Assembly: GCA_002390745.1 (NCBI GenBank)
Contig: DGQK01000001.1
Coordinates: forward strand, 151,350 to 215,349
Length of the DNA: 64,000 nucleotides
Source: Bacteroidetes bacterium UBA4416
GTDB taxonomy: Bacteria; Bacteroidota; Bacteroidia; B-17B0; Aurantibacillaceae
Direction: 5' to 3'
Shown: positions 8,533-16,281 of the stretch, piece by piece
Numbering within the stretch: position 1 is the stretch's first letter
How the letters are laid out: each line of letters opens with the position of its first letter
The notes under the pieces: generated by a model
Databases searched by the model: none
What the model saw: the letters and a program-made list of their open reading frames with translations, nothing else
What the model was told of the DNA's origin: nothing
Position numbers and translations under genes: made by a program

Positions 8533-9279
8533 ATGACACATAGATTCCTCCCCTCCCTGTTACTGATCCTGCTTGCTACCGCAGGGCATGCGCTGAACTT
8601 TGAAACAGGCAAGTGGTACGACTTTGAAGGCACGCTCGGAAAAACGAAGATCCAGCTTTCCCTGTACATGACCGGCCCGGGCCAATTAAAAGGCAACTAT
8701 TGCTACACGAAATACGAGCACAAAATTCAGCTCAGCGGAAGTATAAACCAAAATACCATCGCACTGGAAGAGCTGATCAATGGAAAAACAAATGCCTATC
8801 TCAATGGCATTGTAGCGAGCGATGATACCGACCATTTCGACGGCACCTGGACCGATAGCGCCGGACTGAAATCCTTGCCTGTTGTGCTTAGCCTGCGGGC
8901 GATTTGCGGGGGCACACTGGAAAACCGCTATTCGGATTTTTTCTTCACCAACGAGAACGCCGTGGAAGACTTCATGAAAACGGCAAAGGCTGCCATCCTG
9001 AGAGGCGACAAAAACTGGATTGCGAATAACGTCCGGTATCCTCTCAAAACCACTTTGGATGGCAACACACCGGTTACCATCAAAAACGCCGCGCAGATGA
9101 TTGAAAACTTCGACCGCATCTTTCATCCGGAATTTAAAAACAGCATTAAGCCACTCTGCTCCTGCAACCTGTTTACAAATTACCAGGGCGCCATGCTCGG
9201 CAACGGACAGATCTGGATCAACATCATCGGTTCACCGGTCGGTAAATTTGCGCATCGGATCACTGCCATCAATAATTAA
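8533..9279 (+). CDS. exported protein of unknown function
   Basis: 248 residues with an N-terminal signal peptide (LPSLLLILLATAGHALN). The first 120 residues are beta-rich with Gly/Tyr alternation (QLKGNYCYTKYEHKIQLSGS, HFDGTWTD). This pattern is typical of small barrel domains that carry a repeated GxY/GxW strand. The second part (from AVEDFMKTAKAAILRGDKNW) looks like an NTF2-like domain, with YPLKTTL and MIENFDRIFHPEF. Its role is unknown; it is predicted periplasmic. It is followed after 17 bases by the sirtuin gene. Confidence 0.75.
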   Translation: MTHRFLPSLLLILLATAGHALNFETGKWYDFEGTLGKTKIQLSLYMTGPGQLKGNYCYTKYEHKIQLSGSINQNTIALEELINGKTNAYLNGIVASDDTDHFDGTWTDSAGLKSLPVVLSLRAICGGTLENRYSDFFFTNENAVEDFMKTAKAAILRGDKNWIANNVRYPLKTTLDGNTPVTIKNAAQMIENFDRIFHPEFKNSIKPLCSCNLFTNYQGAMLGNGQIWINIIGSPVGKFAHRITAINN

Positions 9280-9296
9280 CGATTCGGGAAAACACA

Positions 9297-10136
9297 ATGA
9301 TTTATATCGACGACACACTATTACAAAAACTGGAAGCGTTTTACAAAGGAGAAAGAAAGCTCACGGTGCTCACCGGCGCAGGCCTCTCCGCCGACAGCGG
9401 CATTCCGACCTTCCGGGACACCGACGGCTTCTGGACGGTAGGCTCGAAAAACTATATGCCCGAAGAAATGGGCACCCTGCGCATGTTCCGCCAAAAGCCG
9501 CTGGAAGTATGGAAATGGTTTTTGTACCGCAATACGATCTGTTCCAAAGCTCTTCCCAATAAAGGACATTTTGCCATTACCGAACTAGAGAAGCTGTTTG
9601 GCGACCGTTTCCGCCTTATTACCCAGAATGTGGATGGCCTGCACCACAAAGCCGGAACCTCCGAAAAGAGAACCTACCTGATCCATGGCACCCTGGAAAA
9701 AGTGCGCTGCGGGGAAGAATGCAGCAAGGCATTTTATCCTTTTCCGGATTTTGCTTTTGAGAAAAATCAGGAATTAACCGCTGAGCAAAGCGAACAACTC
9801 AAATGCCCTCAGTGCGGCGACTACCTCAGGCCTCATGTGCTGTGGTTCGACGAGCGCTACAACGAAAAACATTACAAGCTCGACTCTTCCATGCGCACCG
9901 CCAAGGAAACGGGCCTTCTTTTAACCATCGGCAGCTCGGGCGCCACCAACCTGCCGATGCTCGTCACCGAAAGCGTGCTAAGCCGGCAAGGCATGCTGGT
10001 CGACATTAACCCGAATGCCAATGCCTTTTCGGAACTGGCCTACACAAAGAAAAACGGCTTTGTGATCCGCGCGAAAAGCAGCGATGCCTTGCCGGAATTT
10101 GTAGAACTGTTCAGCCAATTAAAGCGCAAGGCATGA
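9297..10136 (+). CDS. Sir2-family NAD-dependent protein deacylase
   Basis: 279 residues with all sirtuin motifs: GAGLSADSGIPTFRD (NAD-binding loop, near residue 28), TQNVDGLHHKAG, the catalytic HG in LIHGTLEKV, and IGSSGATN near the C-terminus. The zinc ribbon is odd: the second pair is CPQC as usual, but the first is CGEEC (CxxxC instead of CxxC). The enzyme would remove acyl groups from lysines and release nicotinamide. Its stop overlaps the ATG of the Crp/Fnr gene (ATGA at 10133-10136), so the two are translationally coupled. Confidence 0.92.
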   Translation: MIYIDDTLLQKLEAFYKGERKLTVLTGAGLSADSGIPTFRDTDGFWTVGSKNYMPEEMGTLRMFRQKPLEVWKWFLYRNTICSKALPNKGHFAITELEKLFGDRFRLITQNVDGLHHKAGTSEKRTYLIHGTLEKVRCGEECSKAFYPFPDFAFEKNQELTAEQSEQLKCPQCGDYLRPHVLWFDERYNEKHYKLDSSMRTAKETGLLLTIGSSGATNLPMLVTESVLSRQGMLVDINPNANAFSELAYTKKNGFVIRAKSSDALPEFVELFSQLKRKA

Positions 10137-10720
10137 TGACTTCAAACCGAACCATCCTCCGGGACTATTTCGAACGCTTCGGTCTTTTCACAGAAGAAGA
10201 GATCCGGGAAGCGATCCCTTTATTCAGGGAAAAGAGCTTAAAAAAATCGGAAGACTTTGTTTCGGAAGGAGAGCGCTGTACCGAGGTCGGCTTTATCCTT
10301 TCGGGGACCTGCCGCTCGTTCTATTTGTCGGCAACAGGCGAAGAGATCACGTATTGTTTCCGCTTCCCGGGAGAATTTGTGGCAGCCTATTCTTCTTTCA
10401 TTACCGGGCAGGGAAGCCTGGAGTGCATGCAGGCCCTCACCAAAACAGAATTACTGGTCATCAGCAAAACCGATGTGGATCTGCTCGCCGATAAGTTTAC
10501 GGGTTGGTTGAAATTTCTGAAGATCACTGCCGAGCAGCAATACATCGAACTGGAAAAACGGATCTTCCAGCTGCAAAAGGTAAATGCCAGGCTGCGCTAC
10601 AAAGATCTTTTAGAACATCATCCCGAATATGTGCAGTACATTCCTTTGCAGCACATCGCCTCTTACCTTGGCATCACGCAGCGCCATTTAAGCCGCATCC
10701 GGAAAGAACTTCCTTTTTAG
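10133..10720 (+). CDS. Crp/Fnr-family transcription regulator
   Basis: 195 residues with a cupin-like sensor domain (SLKKSEDFVSEGERCTEVGFILSGTCR split over two strands, then GEEITYCFRFPGEF). The C-terminal HTH reads IPLQHIASYLGITQRHLSRIRKE. No iron-sulfur Cys cluster and no obvious cAMP signature are present. The ATG overlaps the sirtuin stop by 4 bases, so the pair probably shares a transcript and possibly a response. The divergence from the 7130 regulator shows two separate paralogues. Confidence 0.9.
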   Translation: MMTSNRTILRDYFERFGLFTEEEIREAIPLFREKSLKKSEDFVSEGERCTEVGFILSGTCRSFYLSATGEEITYCFRFPGEFVAAYSSFITGQGSLECMQALTKTELLVISKTDVDLLADKFTGWLKFLKITAEQQYIELEKRIFQLQKVNARLRYKDLLEHHPEYVQYIPLQHIASYLGITQRHLSRIRKELPF

Positions 10721-10753
10721 ACAAATGTCCTTCTCCGGGCACAGGTCCTGTTC

Positions 10754-10761
10754 TACTTTTG
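10754..10761 (+). promoter_or_regulatory. -7 element for the flavodoxin-fold reductase gene
   Basis: TACTTTTG is an exact TAnnTTTG match, 22 bases before the ATG at 10783. The -33 region is weak. Confidence 0.5.
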
Positions 10762-10782
10762 TCTGCATAAACAAGAAGAACC

Positions 10783-11364
10783 ATGCCTCAACGAATTGTC
10801 ATCATCAACGGACATCCCAACAAGGATGCCTTCAATTTCGGAATAGCGGAAGCCTATAAACAAGGCGCGTTAAGCTCCGGAGCAGAGCTAAAAGAAATCG
10901 TCATCGCAGATCTGCAATTCAATCCTAATCTCAAACATGGTTACCGCCAGCGTAAAGAGCTCGAGCCAGACCTGCTGGATGCCTGGGAAAAAATACAATG
11001 GGCCGATCACCTGGTGTGGGTACACCCGGTATGGTGGGGCGGCTTACCGGCCATTACCAAAGGGTTTGTGGACAGGCTCTTTCTGCCGGGCATGGCCTTC
11101 CGTTACAGGGAAAATTCGGTGTTTTGGGATAAGCTTCTGAAAGGAAAGAGCGGGCACATCATTACCACCCTCGATCAGCCAGGCTGGTACTACCGTTTGT
11201 TTTTCGGCCGTCCGAGCGTCAACCAGCTCCGGCGCTCCATTCTGCAATTTTGCGGGATCAGCCCGGTGAAGCTGACTTACCTGGGGATCATTAAAACATC
11301 GGATCCGGTAAAACGGGAAGCCTGGCTAAAAAAAGTAAACAGGATGGGGCAAAAACGCCGTTAG
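10783..11364 (+). CDS. NAD(P)H quinone oxidoreductase, flavodoxin-like fold
   Basis: 193 residues of the NQO1/KefF-type flavodoxin-2 family, which transfers two electrons from NAD(P)H to quinones through FMN. Seen: the N-terminal phosphate-binding segment IVIINGHPNKDAFNFGIAEAY, the WADHLVWVHPVWWGGLPAITKGFVDRLFLPGMAF core typical of the family (given in two parts: WADHLVWVHPVWWGG and then PAITKGFVDRLF), and a C-terminal LTYLGIIKTSDP. Predicted cytosolic. It has its own candidate promoter and no obvious partner. Confidence 0.9.
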   Translation: MPQRIVIINGHPNKDAFNFGIAEAYKQGALSSGAELKEIVIADLQFNPNLKHGYRQRKELEPDLLDAWEKIQWADHLVWVHPVWWGGLPAITKGFVDRLFLPGMAFRYRENSVFWDKLLKGKSGHIITTLDQPGWYYRLFFGRPSVNQLRRSILQFCGISPVKLTYLGIIKTSDPVKREAWLKKVNRMGQKRR

Positions 11365-11421
11365 GCACATTAAACTTTGTTACCTTTAAGTAGTCTTATC
11401 CTTCGCTAATCGATACTGCTT

Positions 11422-12735
11422 ATGAAACAAAGCTACCTCCTGTTGTTTTCATTCCTCCTTTTCGGCGCCGGCTTGCGGTCGCAATCCCTTTATTTTCCAC
11501 CGCTCACAGGCACTACCTGGGATTCCATCCGCCCGGCAGACATCGGCTACTGCCAGCCGCGCATCGACTCTCTCTACAACTACCTCCAGGCCAAAGACAC
11601 CAAATCCTTTATGATCCTGAAAGACGGTAAGCGGGTTCTTGAAAAATACTTCGGAACCTACACCCGCGATTCGGTTTGGTACTGGGCTTCGGCAAGCAAA
11701 AGCCTCGCTGCTTTTATTACCGGCATGGCACAGCAACAGGGCTTCATCAACATCAATAACAAAGCATCTCAATACCTGGGTACAGGCTGGACCAGCGCTC
11801 CGCCGGTTAAAGAAGACCTCATCACTGTCAAAAATCTGTTGACCATGACCAGCGGCCTCGATGATGTGCCTCCCAGCGGATGCACCAATGAAGATACCAA
11901 TAAAGTGTGCCTGGTATACAAAGCCGATGCTTCCACACGCTGGGCCTACCATACAGGCGCTTACCGCAAAGTACAGGATGTGGTAAGCAATGCCGTGGGA
12001 CAAAATTACAATACCATCACCAACAACTGGATCAAAACACGCACAGGCATGGGCGGCCTTTGGTATCAACAGGTGTATTACAGCAAGGCCCGCGACATGG
12101 CCCGCTTCGGACTACTGGCCCTGAACAGGGGGATCTGGAGCCAGGACACGCTGATGAAAGACTCACTCTATTTTAAAGCCATGGTGAACAGCTCTCAAAG
12201 CCTTAACCAGGCTTATGGCTATTTATGGTGGCTCAATGGCAAAAGCAGCTTCATGACACCCCAGGCGCAGTTTGTGTTCAGTGGCAGCCTGATCCCGAAT
12301 GCCCCGGCCAATATGTTCTGCGCCCTCGGAAAAAACGATCAGAAGATCTATGTGGTTCCCGGCCAGAACCTGGTGATCGTCAGGCAGGGCAATACTGCCG
12401 GCGGCTTTAACCTGGCCGTTTCAGGATTCGACAACATGCTTTGGGATTATATCAACAAATTGAGCTGCCCCGTATCGGTAAATGAATTGGAAAGTGCTGC
12501 CGGCATTTCTGTTTATCCCAATCCGGCCAACAGCCACATCAACGTAGAAAGCACAGGCATGGCATTGAACAGAATAAGTGTTTATAACCTATACGGCAGC
12601 CGGATCTCTGTTCCGGAAAGCATCACGGAAAAAGGCATTTCCCTTGATTTGTCGGCACTTCCGGCAGGCGTGTACACCATGGAGCTGGAAAGCGCTAACC
12701 ACATGACCTGTCACCAAAAATTTATCAAAGAGTAG
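11422..12735 (+). CDS. serine hydrolase (class C beta-lactamase fold) with T9SS sorting tail
   Basis: 437 residues. A Sec signal (LLLFSFLLFGAGLRSQS) precedes a beta-lactamase/DD-peptidase-like domain with the active-site SxxK as SASK at about residues 90-93. A YHTGAY segment near residue 190 takes the place of the usual YxN. The C-terminal 80 residues form a type A T9SS sorting domain starting at ISVYPNPANSHINVES and ending in a basic tail. This predicts export to the cell surface or medium. Substrate (ester, amide or peptide) is unknown. A palindromic repeat follows the stop directly. Confidence 0.9.
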   Translation: MKQSYLLLFSFLLFGAGLRSQSLYFPPLTGTTWDSIRPADIGYCQPRIDSLYNYLQAKDTKSFMILKDGKRVLEKYFGTYTRDSVWYWASASKSLAAFITGMAQQQGFININNKASQYLGTGWTSAPPVKEDLITVKNLLTMTSGLDDVPPSGCTNEDTNKVCLVYKADASTRWAYHTGAYRKVQDVVSNAVGQNYNTITNNWIKTRTGMGGLWYQQVYYSKARDMARFGLLALNRGIWSQDTLMKDSLYFKAMVNSSQSLNQAYGYLWWLNGKSSFMTPQAQFVFSGSLIPNAPANMFCALGKNDQKIYVVPGQNLVIVRQGNTAGGFNLAVSGFDNMLWDYINKLSCPVSVNELESAAGISVYPNPANSHINVESTGMALNRISVYNLYGSRISVPESITEKGISLDLSALPAGVYTMELESANHMTCHQKFIKE

Positions 12736-12743
12736 CAGGCGTT

Positions 12744-12832
12744 GCGTCAGGGACGGCGCGATCTGTTTGAGCTCCTTTGTTTGTCCCGAAGGGCAAACAA
12801 AGAGCGAGTCGCAACGGCCCGCCCGGACGCCC
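12744..12832 (+). repeat. REP-like palindromic intergenic element, copy 1
   Basis: The element runs from GCGTCAGGGACG to GCCCGCCCGGACGCCC and encloses a strong hairpin. Its 9-bp perfect stem is CTTTGTTTG (12775-12783) with CAAACAAAG (12794-12802), topped by CCC/GGG around GAA. The end sequences recur in inverted orientation at 42080-42180. It lies right after the stop of the serine hydrolase gene and may also act as its terminator. The remaining bases up to 12970 are AT-rich and hold no supported gene. Confidence 0.65.
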
Positions 12833-12971
12833 AAGAAAGAACATTTGAACATTCAGTGAGCTAAGCCAGCGCCCCGGCGTATATTCTCAGCATTTAAATT
12901 ATTAAAAAATTTAAATGAAGAAACCACAAAGAATACCTGATGTTAAGGTGGGCGATGAGCCGCAATAATTT

Positions 12972-12979
12972 TATATTTG
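12972..12979 (+). promoter_or_regulatory. -7 element for the DUF4476 gene
   Basis: TATATTTG matches TAnnTTTG exactly and would give a 5' leader of about 68 bases ahead of the ATG at 13054. Confidence 0.5.
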
Positions 12980-12990
12980 CTTAAAATAAT

Positions 12991-13029
12991 CCAAAAGGCA
13001 TCAGCCTGCCCAGTGTGGCATGCTTTTGG
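12991..13029 (+). other. hairpin in the leader of the DUF4476 gene
   Basis: CCAAAAG (12991) pairs with CTTTTGG (13023-13029), and CAT pairs with ATG inside a one-base bulge. A short GTTTTG tract follows. It could be an attenuator or an mRNA-stabilising leader; no known riboswitch is recognised. Confidence 0.35.
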
Positions 13030-13053
13030 TTTTGAGAATAAAAAAGCAACATT

Positions 13054-13767
13054 ATGAAAGCACTTTACTTAGCTCTTCTTCTAGGAATTACAGGCTTTAT
13101 CAAAGCCCAGGATATCGGAAAGATCGTGATCCGCAATGCCAACATCAATAACCCCAGATTTATTGTATCGCTCAATGGCATCCGTCAGAACAACCTGTAT
13201 ACGAACGATATCAGCTTCGATTTCCTCGATGAATACAATTACCGCGTCAGGATCCTGCAAATGGGTGTAAACGGCACACTCAACTTCAACATTACCAACA
13301 CTCCCAATTACGTTTCCGTATACGCCCTCAACAAAGATGCTTATGGTAACTATGCCCTTATTCTTGAAAGCAAAACCCTGCTGGCCAACGAACCGCCGCC
13401 ACTGAACCCAAATCCGGGTTTGCCTTCTCACCCCAGCCAGCCTCTGCCGCTTGATCCTCCGGTAGTGATCAACAACAACCGCATCAACCCGCAGGAGTTT
13501 AGCGGCATGTGCGACGCCATTAAAAAAGAGAGCTTCGAGTCTACCAAAATGGAACTCGCAAAAAATTTCTTCGGCAACCGCGAGCTGGCTTCCGCGCAAG
13601 TGCTCCAGGTAGCGAAACTATTTACAATGGAAAGCAACCGCCTCGAATTTTCGAAGTACGCTTACTCCCGCACGTACGATAAAAAGAATTACTACAAGGT
13701 GTACGATGCCTTTACATTCAGCAGCTCCAAGAAGGATCTGGCAGATTACACCAAAAAGAATCCCTGA
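13054..13767 (+). CDS. exported DUF4476-domain protein
   Basis: 237 residues with a signal peptide (LYLALLLGITGFIKAQ). The N-terminal beta-rich region of about 100 residues is followed by a Pro/Asn linker near residues 110-140 (PPPLNPNPGLPSHPSQP). The C-terminal helical DUF4476 domain reads MCDAIKKESFESTKMELAKN and so on, ending KDLADYTKKNP. DUF4476 is widespread in Bacteroidota and its function is unknown. Predicted periplasmic or surface. The gene converges with the half-helicase gene only 36 bases downstream. Confidence 0.88.
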   Translation: MKALYLALLLGITGFIKAQDIGKIVIRNANINNPRFIVSLNGIRQNNLYTNDISFDFLDEYNYRVRILQMGVNGTLNFNITNTPNYVSVYALNKDAYGNYALILESKTLLANEPPPLNPNPGLPSHPSQPLPLDPPVVINNNRINPQEFSGMCDAIKKESFESTKMELAKNFFGNRELASAQVLQVAKLFTMESNRLEFSKYAYSRTYDKKNYYKVYDAFTFSSSKKDLADYTKKNP

Positions 13768-13803
13768 GGCAGGCCTGTGCGGCTCCTGCGCGCCGCGGCC
13801 TTC

Positions 13804-14424
13804 TCAGCCTTCAAGGCTGATCATCTGGGGCGCTACGATGAATTTCTCGATCAGGCGTTCTACTTTAGCGCTGTAGTCTTTCGTAAACACAAGGTGCTGG
13901 CATTTCGGCAAGCTGAGCGCCAAGCGGTCGATCTGGCCCTGGTTGGCATTTTTGATCATCAGTTCCGCATCGTCGAGTGCAAACAACTTTATTTTGTTGA
14001 TGTTGAGATTCTTTTTGAAATAGAGCTCGAGGATGCGTGTCGGTGTTCCGATCACCACATCTGAGCCGAAGTAGATCGACTCTGCCAGCTTATCGATCTT
14101 TTCTCCCTCGTGTGCTGCATGCACCCGCAAGTCGGTATAACTTCCCAAAAGCGTAAACTGCTCTTTCATGGCGATAGCCGCGTCCTTGTCGGCAACGATG
14201 ATGAGCGCCCTGGGGGCATCTTCAAAAGAAGCCTGCAATTTGTGCAGGGTGCTGATCACAATCGTACTGCTTCTCCCCGAGCCCATAGGCGCCTCCACAA
14301 TCACATCCGCCCCGCTGTTGATCTTCCGGATAGCGGCAGCCTGTAGTTCCAGGGGCTCTTCAAAATGATTTTCCAGCAAAGACTTCGCCAGGTTCTTGTT
14401 CAGTTTTTCGGTAAAGAGATTCAT
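13804..14424 (-). CDS. degenerate DEAD-box helicase, N-terminal RecA domain only
   Basis: 206 residues matching only the first RecA-like domain of a DEAD-box RNA helicase. The Q-motif-like LELQAAAIRKI is followed by the Walker A APMGSGRSS, where the conserved Lys is Arg. GTPTRILEL is present, and the DEAD box is DDAE. The SAT region and the whole second domain (motifs IV-VI) are absent. ATPase and unwinding are therefore unlikely; a regulatory or RNA-binding role is possible. It starts one base after the mltG stop and is the last gene of the aspS operon. Confidence 0.85.
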   Translation of the reverse strand: MNLFTEKLNKNLAKSLLENHFEEPLELQAAAIRKINSGADVIVEAPMGSGRSSTIVISTLHKLQASFEDAPRALIIVADKDAAIAMKEQFTLLGSYTDLRVHAAHEGEKIDKLAESIYFGSDVVIGTPTRILELYFKKNLNINKIKLFALDDAELMIKNANQGQIDRLALSLPKCQHLVFTKDYSAKVERLIEKFIVAPQMISLEG

Positions 14425-14425
14425 G

Positions 14426-15475
14426 CTAGCGTTTGATTCCTTTTTGATTTAAGGCATTCTGGTATTCTTTGGCATTCTTCTGATGCTCCGAATAATCGCT
14501 GGTGAAGGTGGAGTAGCCGCTGAAATCGCATTTGGCACAGAAGAAAATATAATTGTGTTTCGTGTAATTCAGAACAGCGTCGATTGCCGCAGTTGTTACC
14601 AGGCAGATCGGGCCCGGAGGCAGGCCCTTGTACATGTAAGTATTGTATGGCGAATCGATGTCTTTATCCGAAGACAGCACCCGCTGCACGTCAAACGACT
14701 GGTTGGCAAACACAATGGTAGGATCGGCCTGCAGCTTCATATCTTTTTTGAGGCGGTTGATGTACACTCCCGCAATTTTCTGCTGCTCGCTTTTGATTGT
14801 GCTCTCGCTTTGAACAATAGACGCCAGCGTAATCACTTCCGGAACCGAGTAGCCAATCGCTTTGGCTTTGTTCCTGCGCTCTTTCGTCCACACCTCGTCA
14901 TAGCTTTTTTTCACCATCTCAAAGAAATCATCGATGTGGGTCGTCCAGTTTACCTCATAGGTTTCCGGCACGATCAGGCACATGAAATTTTCAGAGTTCA
15001 GCCCGTATTTCTCTCCCAACACTTCCTCATTGGAGCAGTACTCCTCCAGGTCGCCAAGATCTATTTCGAGCTTTTCTGCTACATAGGCCATGAACTGTTC
15101 TTTGGTGCGTATCTGCGAATTAAAGAATAGCTTTACTTTTTCCTGCTTGCCGTTAATGATCATTTTGACGATAGAGCGGTTGCTCATATCCGCACCGATC
15201 CTGTATTTCCCCGGAGTGATGTTTTCAGGAAGGTCCATCTCTTTCGCCATCCATTCAAAGCTCTCATGGTCGTCGATGATATTCTGCGAGTAGAGCTCAT
15301 CGAGCACGTCTTCGAACCTGGCGCCCGTAGGAATGTAGATATAGGTAAACTTTTTACCATTCAGGTGCACATTGCTTTTGAATACATTCCTGTAAGCCCA
15401 GTAGCCGCCTGCTCCCAGCCCTATCATGAGCACAAATAAAATGATCTTACCGTATTTTCCTTTGCCCTTTGCCAT
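14426..15475 (-). CDS. mltG: endolytic transglycosylase MltG (YceG-like)
   Basis: 349 residues from the ATG at 15475. It has one N-terminal membrane anchor (IILFVLMIGLGAGGYWAY), a LysM-like segment (YIYIPTGARFEDVLDELYS), and the YceG catalytic domain: ASIVQSES with the catalytic Glu as the last E, GVYINRLKKDMKLQADPT, and YNTYMYKGLPPGPI. MltG cuts nascent glycan strands and sets their length. A Cys pair (FFCAKCDFSGYST) near the C-terminus replaces the usual FVAxxDGxHxF. The ATG overlaps the stop of the upstream TauE/SafE gene by one base (TAATG), showing translational coupling. Confidence 0.92.
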   Translation of the reverse strand: MAKGKGKYGKIILFVLMIGLGAGGYWAYRNVFKSNVHLNGKKFTYIYIPTGARFEDVLDELYSQNIIDDHESFEWMAKEMDLPENITPGKYRIGADMSNRSIVKMIINGKQEKVKLFFNSQIRTKEQFMAYVAEKLEIDLGDLEEYCSNEEVLGEKYGLNSENFMCLIVPETYEVNWTTHIDDFFEMVKKSYDEVWTKERRNKAKAIGYSVPEVITLASIVQSESTIKSEQQKIAGVYINRLKKDMKLQADPTIVFANQSFDVQRVLSSDKDIDSPYNTYMYKGLPPGPICLVTTAAIDAVLNYTKHNYIFFCAKCDFSGYSTFTSDYSEHQKNAKEYQNALNQKGIKR

Positions 15476-16281
15476 TATAATACCAGCTCTTTTACCAATA
15501 CAAATACGCCCACTACCAGTGTAAACCAGCCGAAAGCAGGGCGAAGCTTTTGAGACGACACCTTGCTGGAAAGCAGGCTGCCGATGAGGATACCTGCTGC
15601 ACAGATCGCAGAGATCGTAAACAGGAATGGCCAATCGATCTGCTGGCTGCCGATGTTTCCGGTAAAGCCGATCAGTGAGTTGAGTGCAATGATGCATAAC
15701 GAGGTGCCTACAGCCTTCTTAAAGCTCAGGCGCAAAAAGAAAATGAGCACCGGAACAATGATAAAGCCGCCACCGGCTCCCACAAAGCCTGTGATGAAAC
15801 CAACCGCTATGCCCAGGAAAATCACGAAAGGCACGCCCAACGGGCTTTTAGCAAACTCATCCCATTTCACTTCATTCACCCGGTTGTATTTTCTCTTTTT
15901 GATCATGCTGTATGAGGAGCACAAAATGAGGATAGCAAACATTACCATGATGAGGATATGCTTGGAAACCGAAAGCCCTGCAATGGTCATTTCCTGCGGA
16001 ATAGCAGGCATCACAAACTTCCGGACACAAAATACAGTTGTTAAAGAAGCGATGGCAAACTGGATGATGGCTTCCGCGCTGATCTCTCCTTTGCGAAGAT
16101 AGGCCAGTGCACCGATCAGGGACGTCAAGCCAACAATGAACAGGGAATAACCGGTAGCTACATCTGCACTATAGCACATGATATACACCAGCACCGGAAC
16201 ACCGAGAATAGAACCGCCACCGCCAATGAGGCCAAGAATTAACCCGATGCATAAAAATGCGATGAAGCCGACAATTTCCAT
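15475..16281 (-). CDS. TauE/SafE (TSUP) family membrane transporter
   Basis: 268 residues with about eight predicted membrane segments. The two-repeat TSUP signature is clear: an N-terminal LILGLIGGGGSILGVPVLVY and a second copy GFITGFVGAGGGFIIVPVLI. The family exports sulfite, sulfoacetate or related organosulfur anions in characterised members; the substrate here is unknown. Both ends overlap neighbours by one base (TAATG with aspS upstream and with mltG downstream), so it is an integral part of this operon. Confidence 0.92.
   Translation of the reverse strand: MEIVGFIAFLCIGLILGLIGGGGSILGVPVLVYIMCYSADVATGYSLFIVGLTSLIGALAYLRKGEISAEAIIQFAIASLTTVFCVRKFVMPAIPQEMTIAGLSVSKHILIMVMFAILILCSSYSMIKKRKYNRVNEVKWDEFAKSPLGVPFVIFLGIAVGFITGFVGAGGGFIIVPVLIFFLRLSFKKAVGTSLCIIALNSLIGFTGNIGSQQIDWPFLFTISAICAAGILIGSLLSSKVSSQKLRPAFGWFTLVVGVFVLVKELVL

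Noticed and set aside
12589..12852. Minus-strand frame of 87 codons over the serine hydrolase end and the REP element
   Set aside because: It covers the T9SS tail in reverse and the palindromic repeat; no protein-like signal.
12915..12968. 17-residue frame MKKPQRIPDVKVGDEPQ ahead of the DUF4476 gene
   Set aside because: The proposed -7 box for the gene lies downstream of this frame, so it would not be in the same transcript; too short to support alone.
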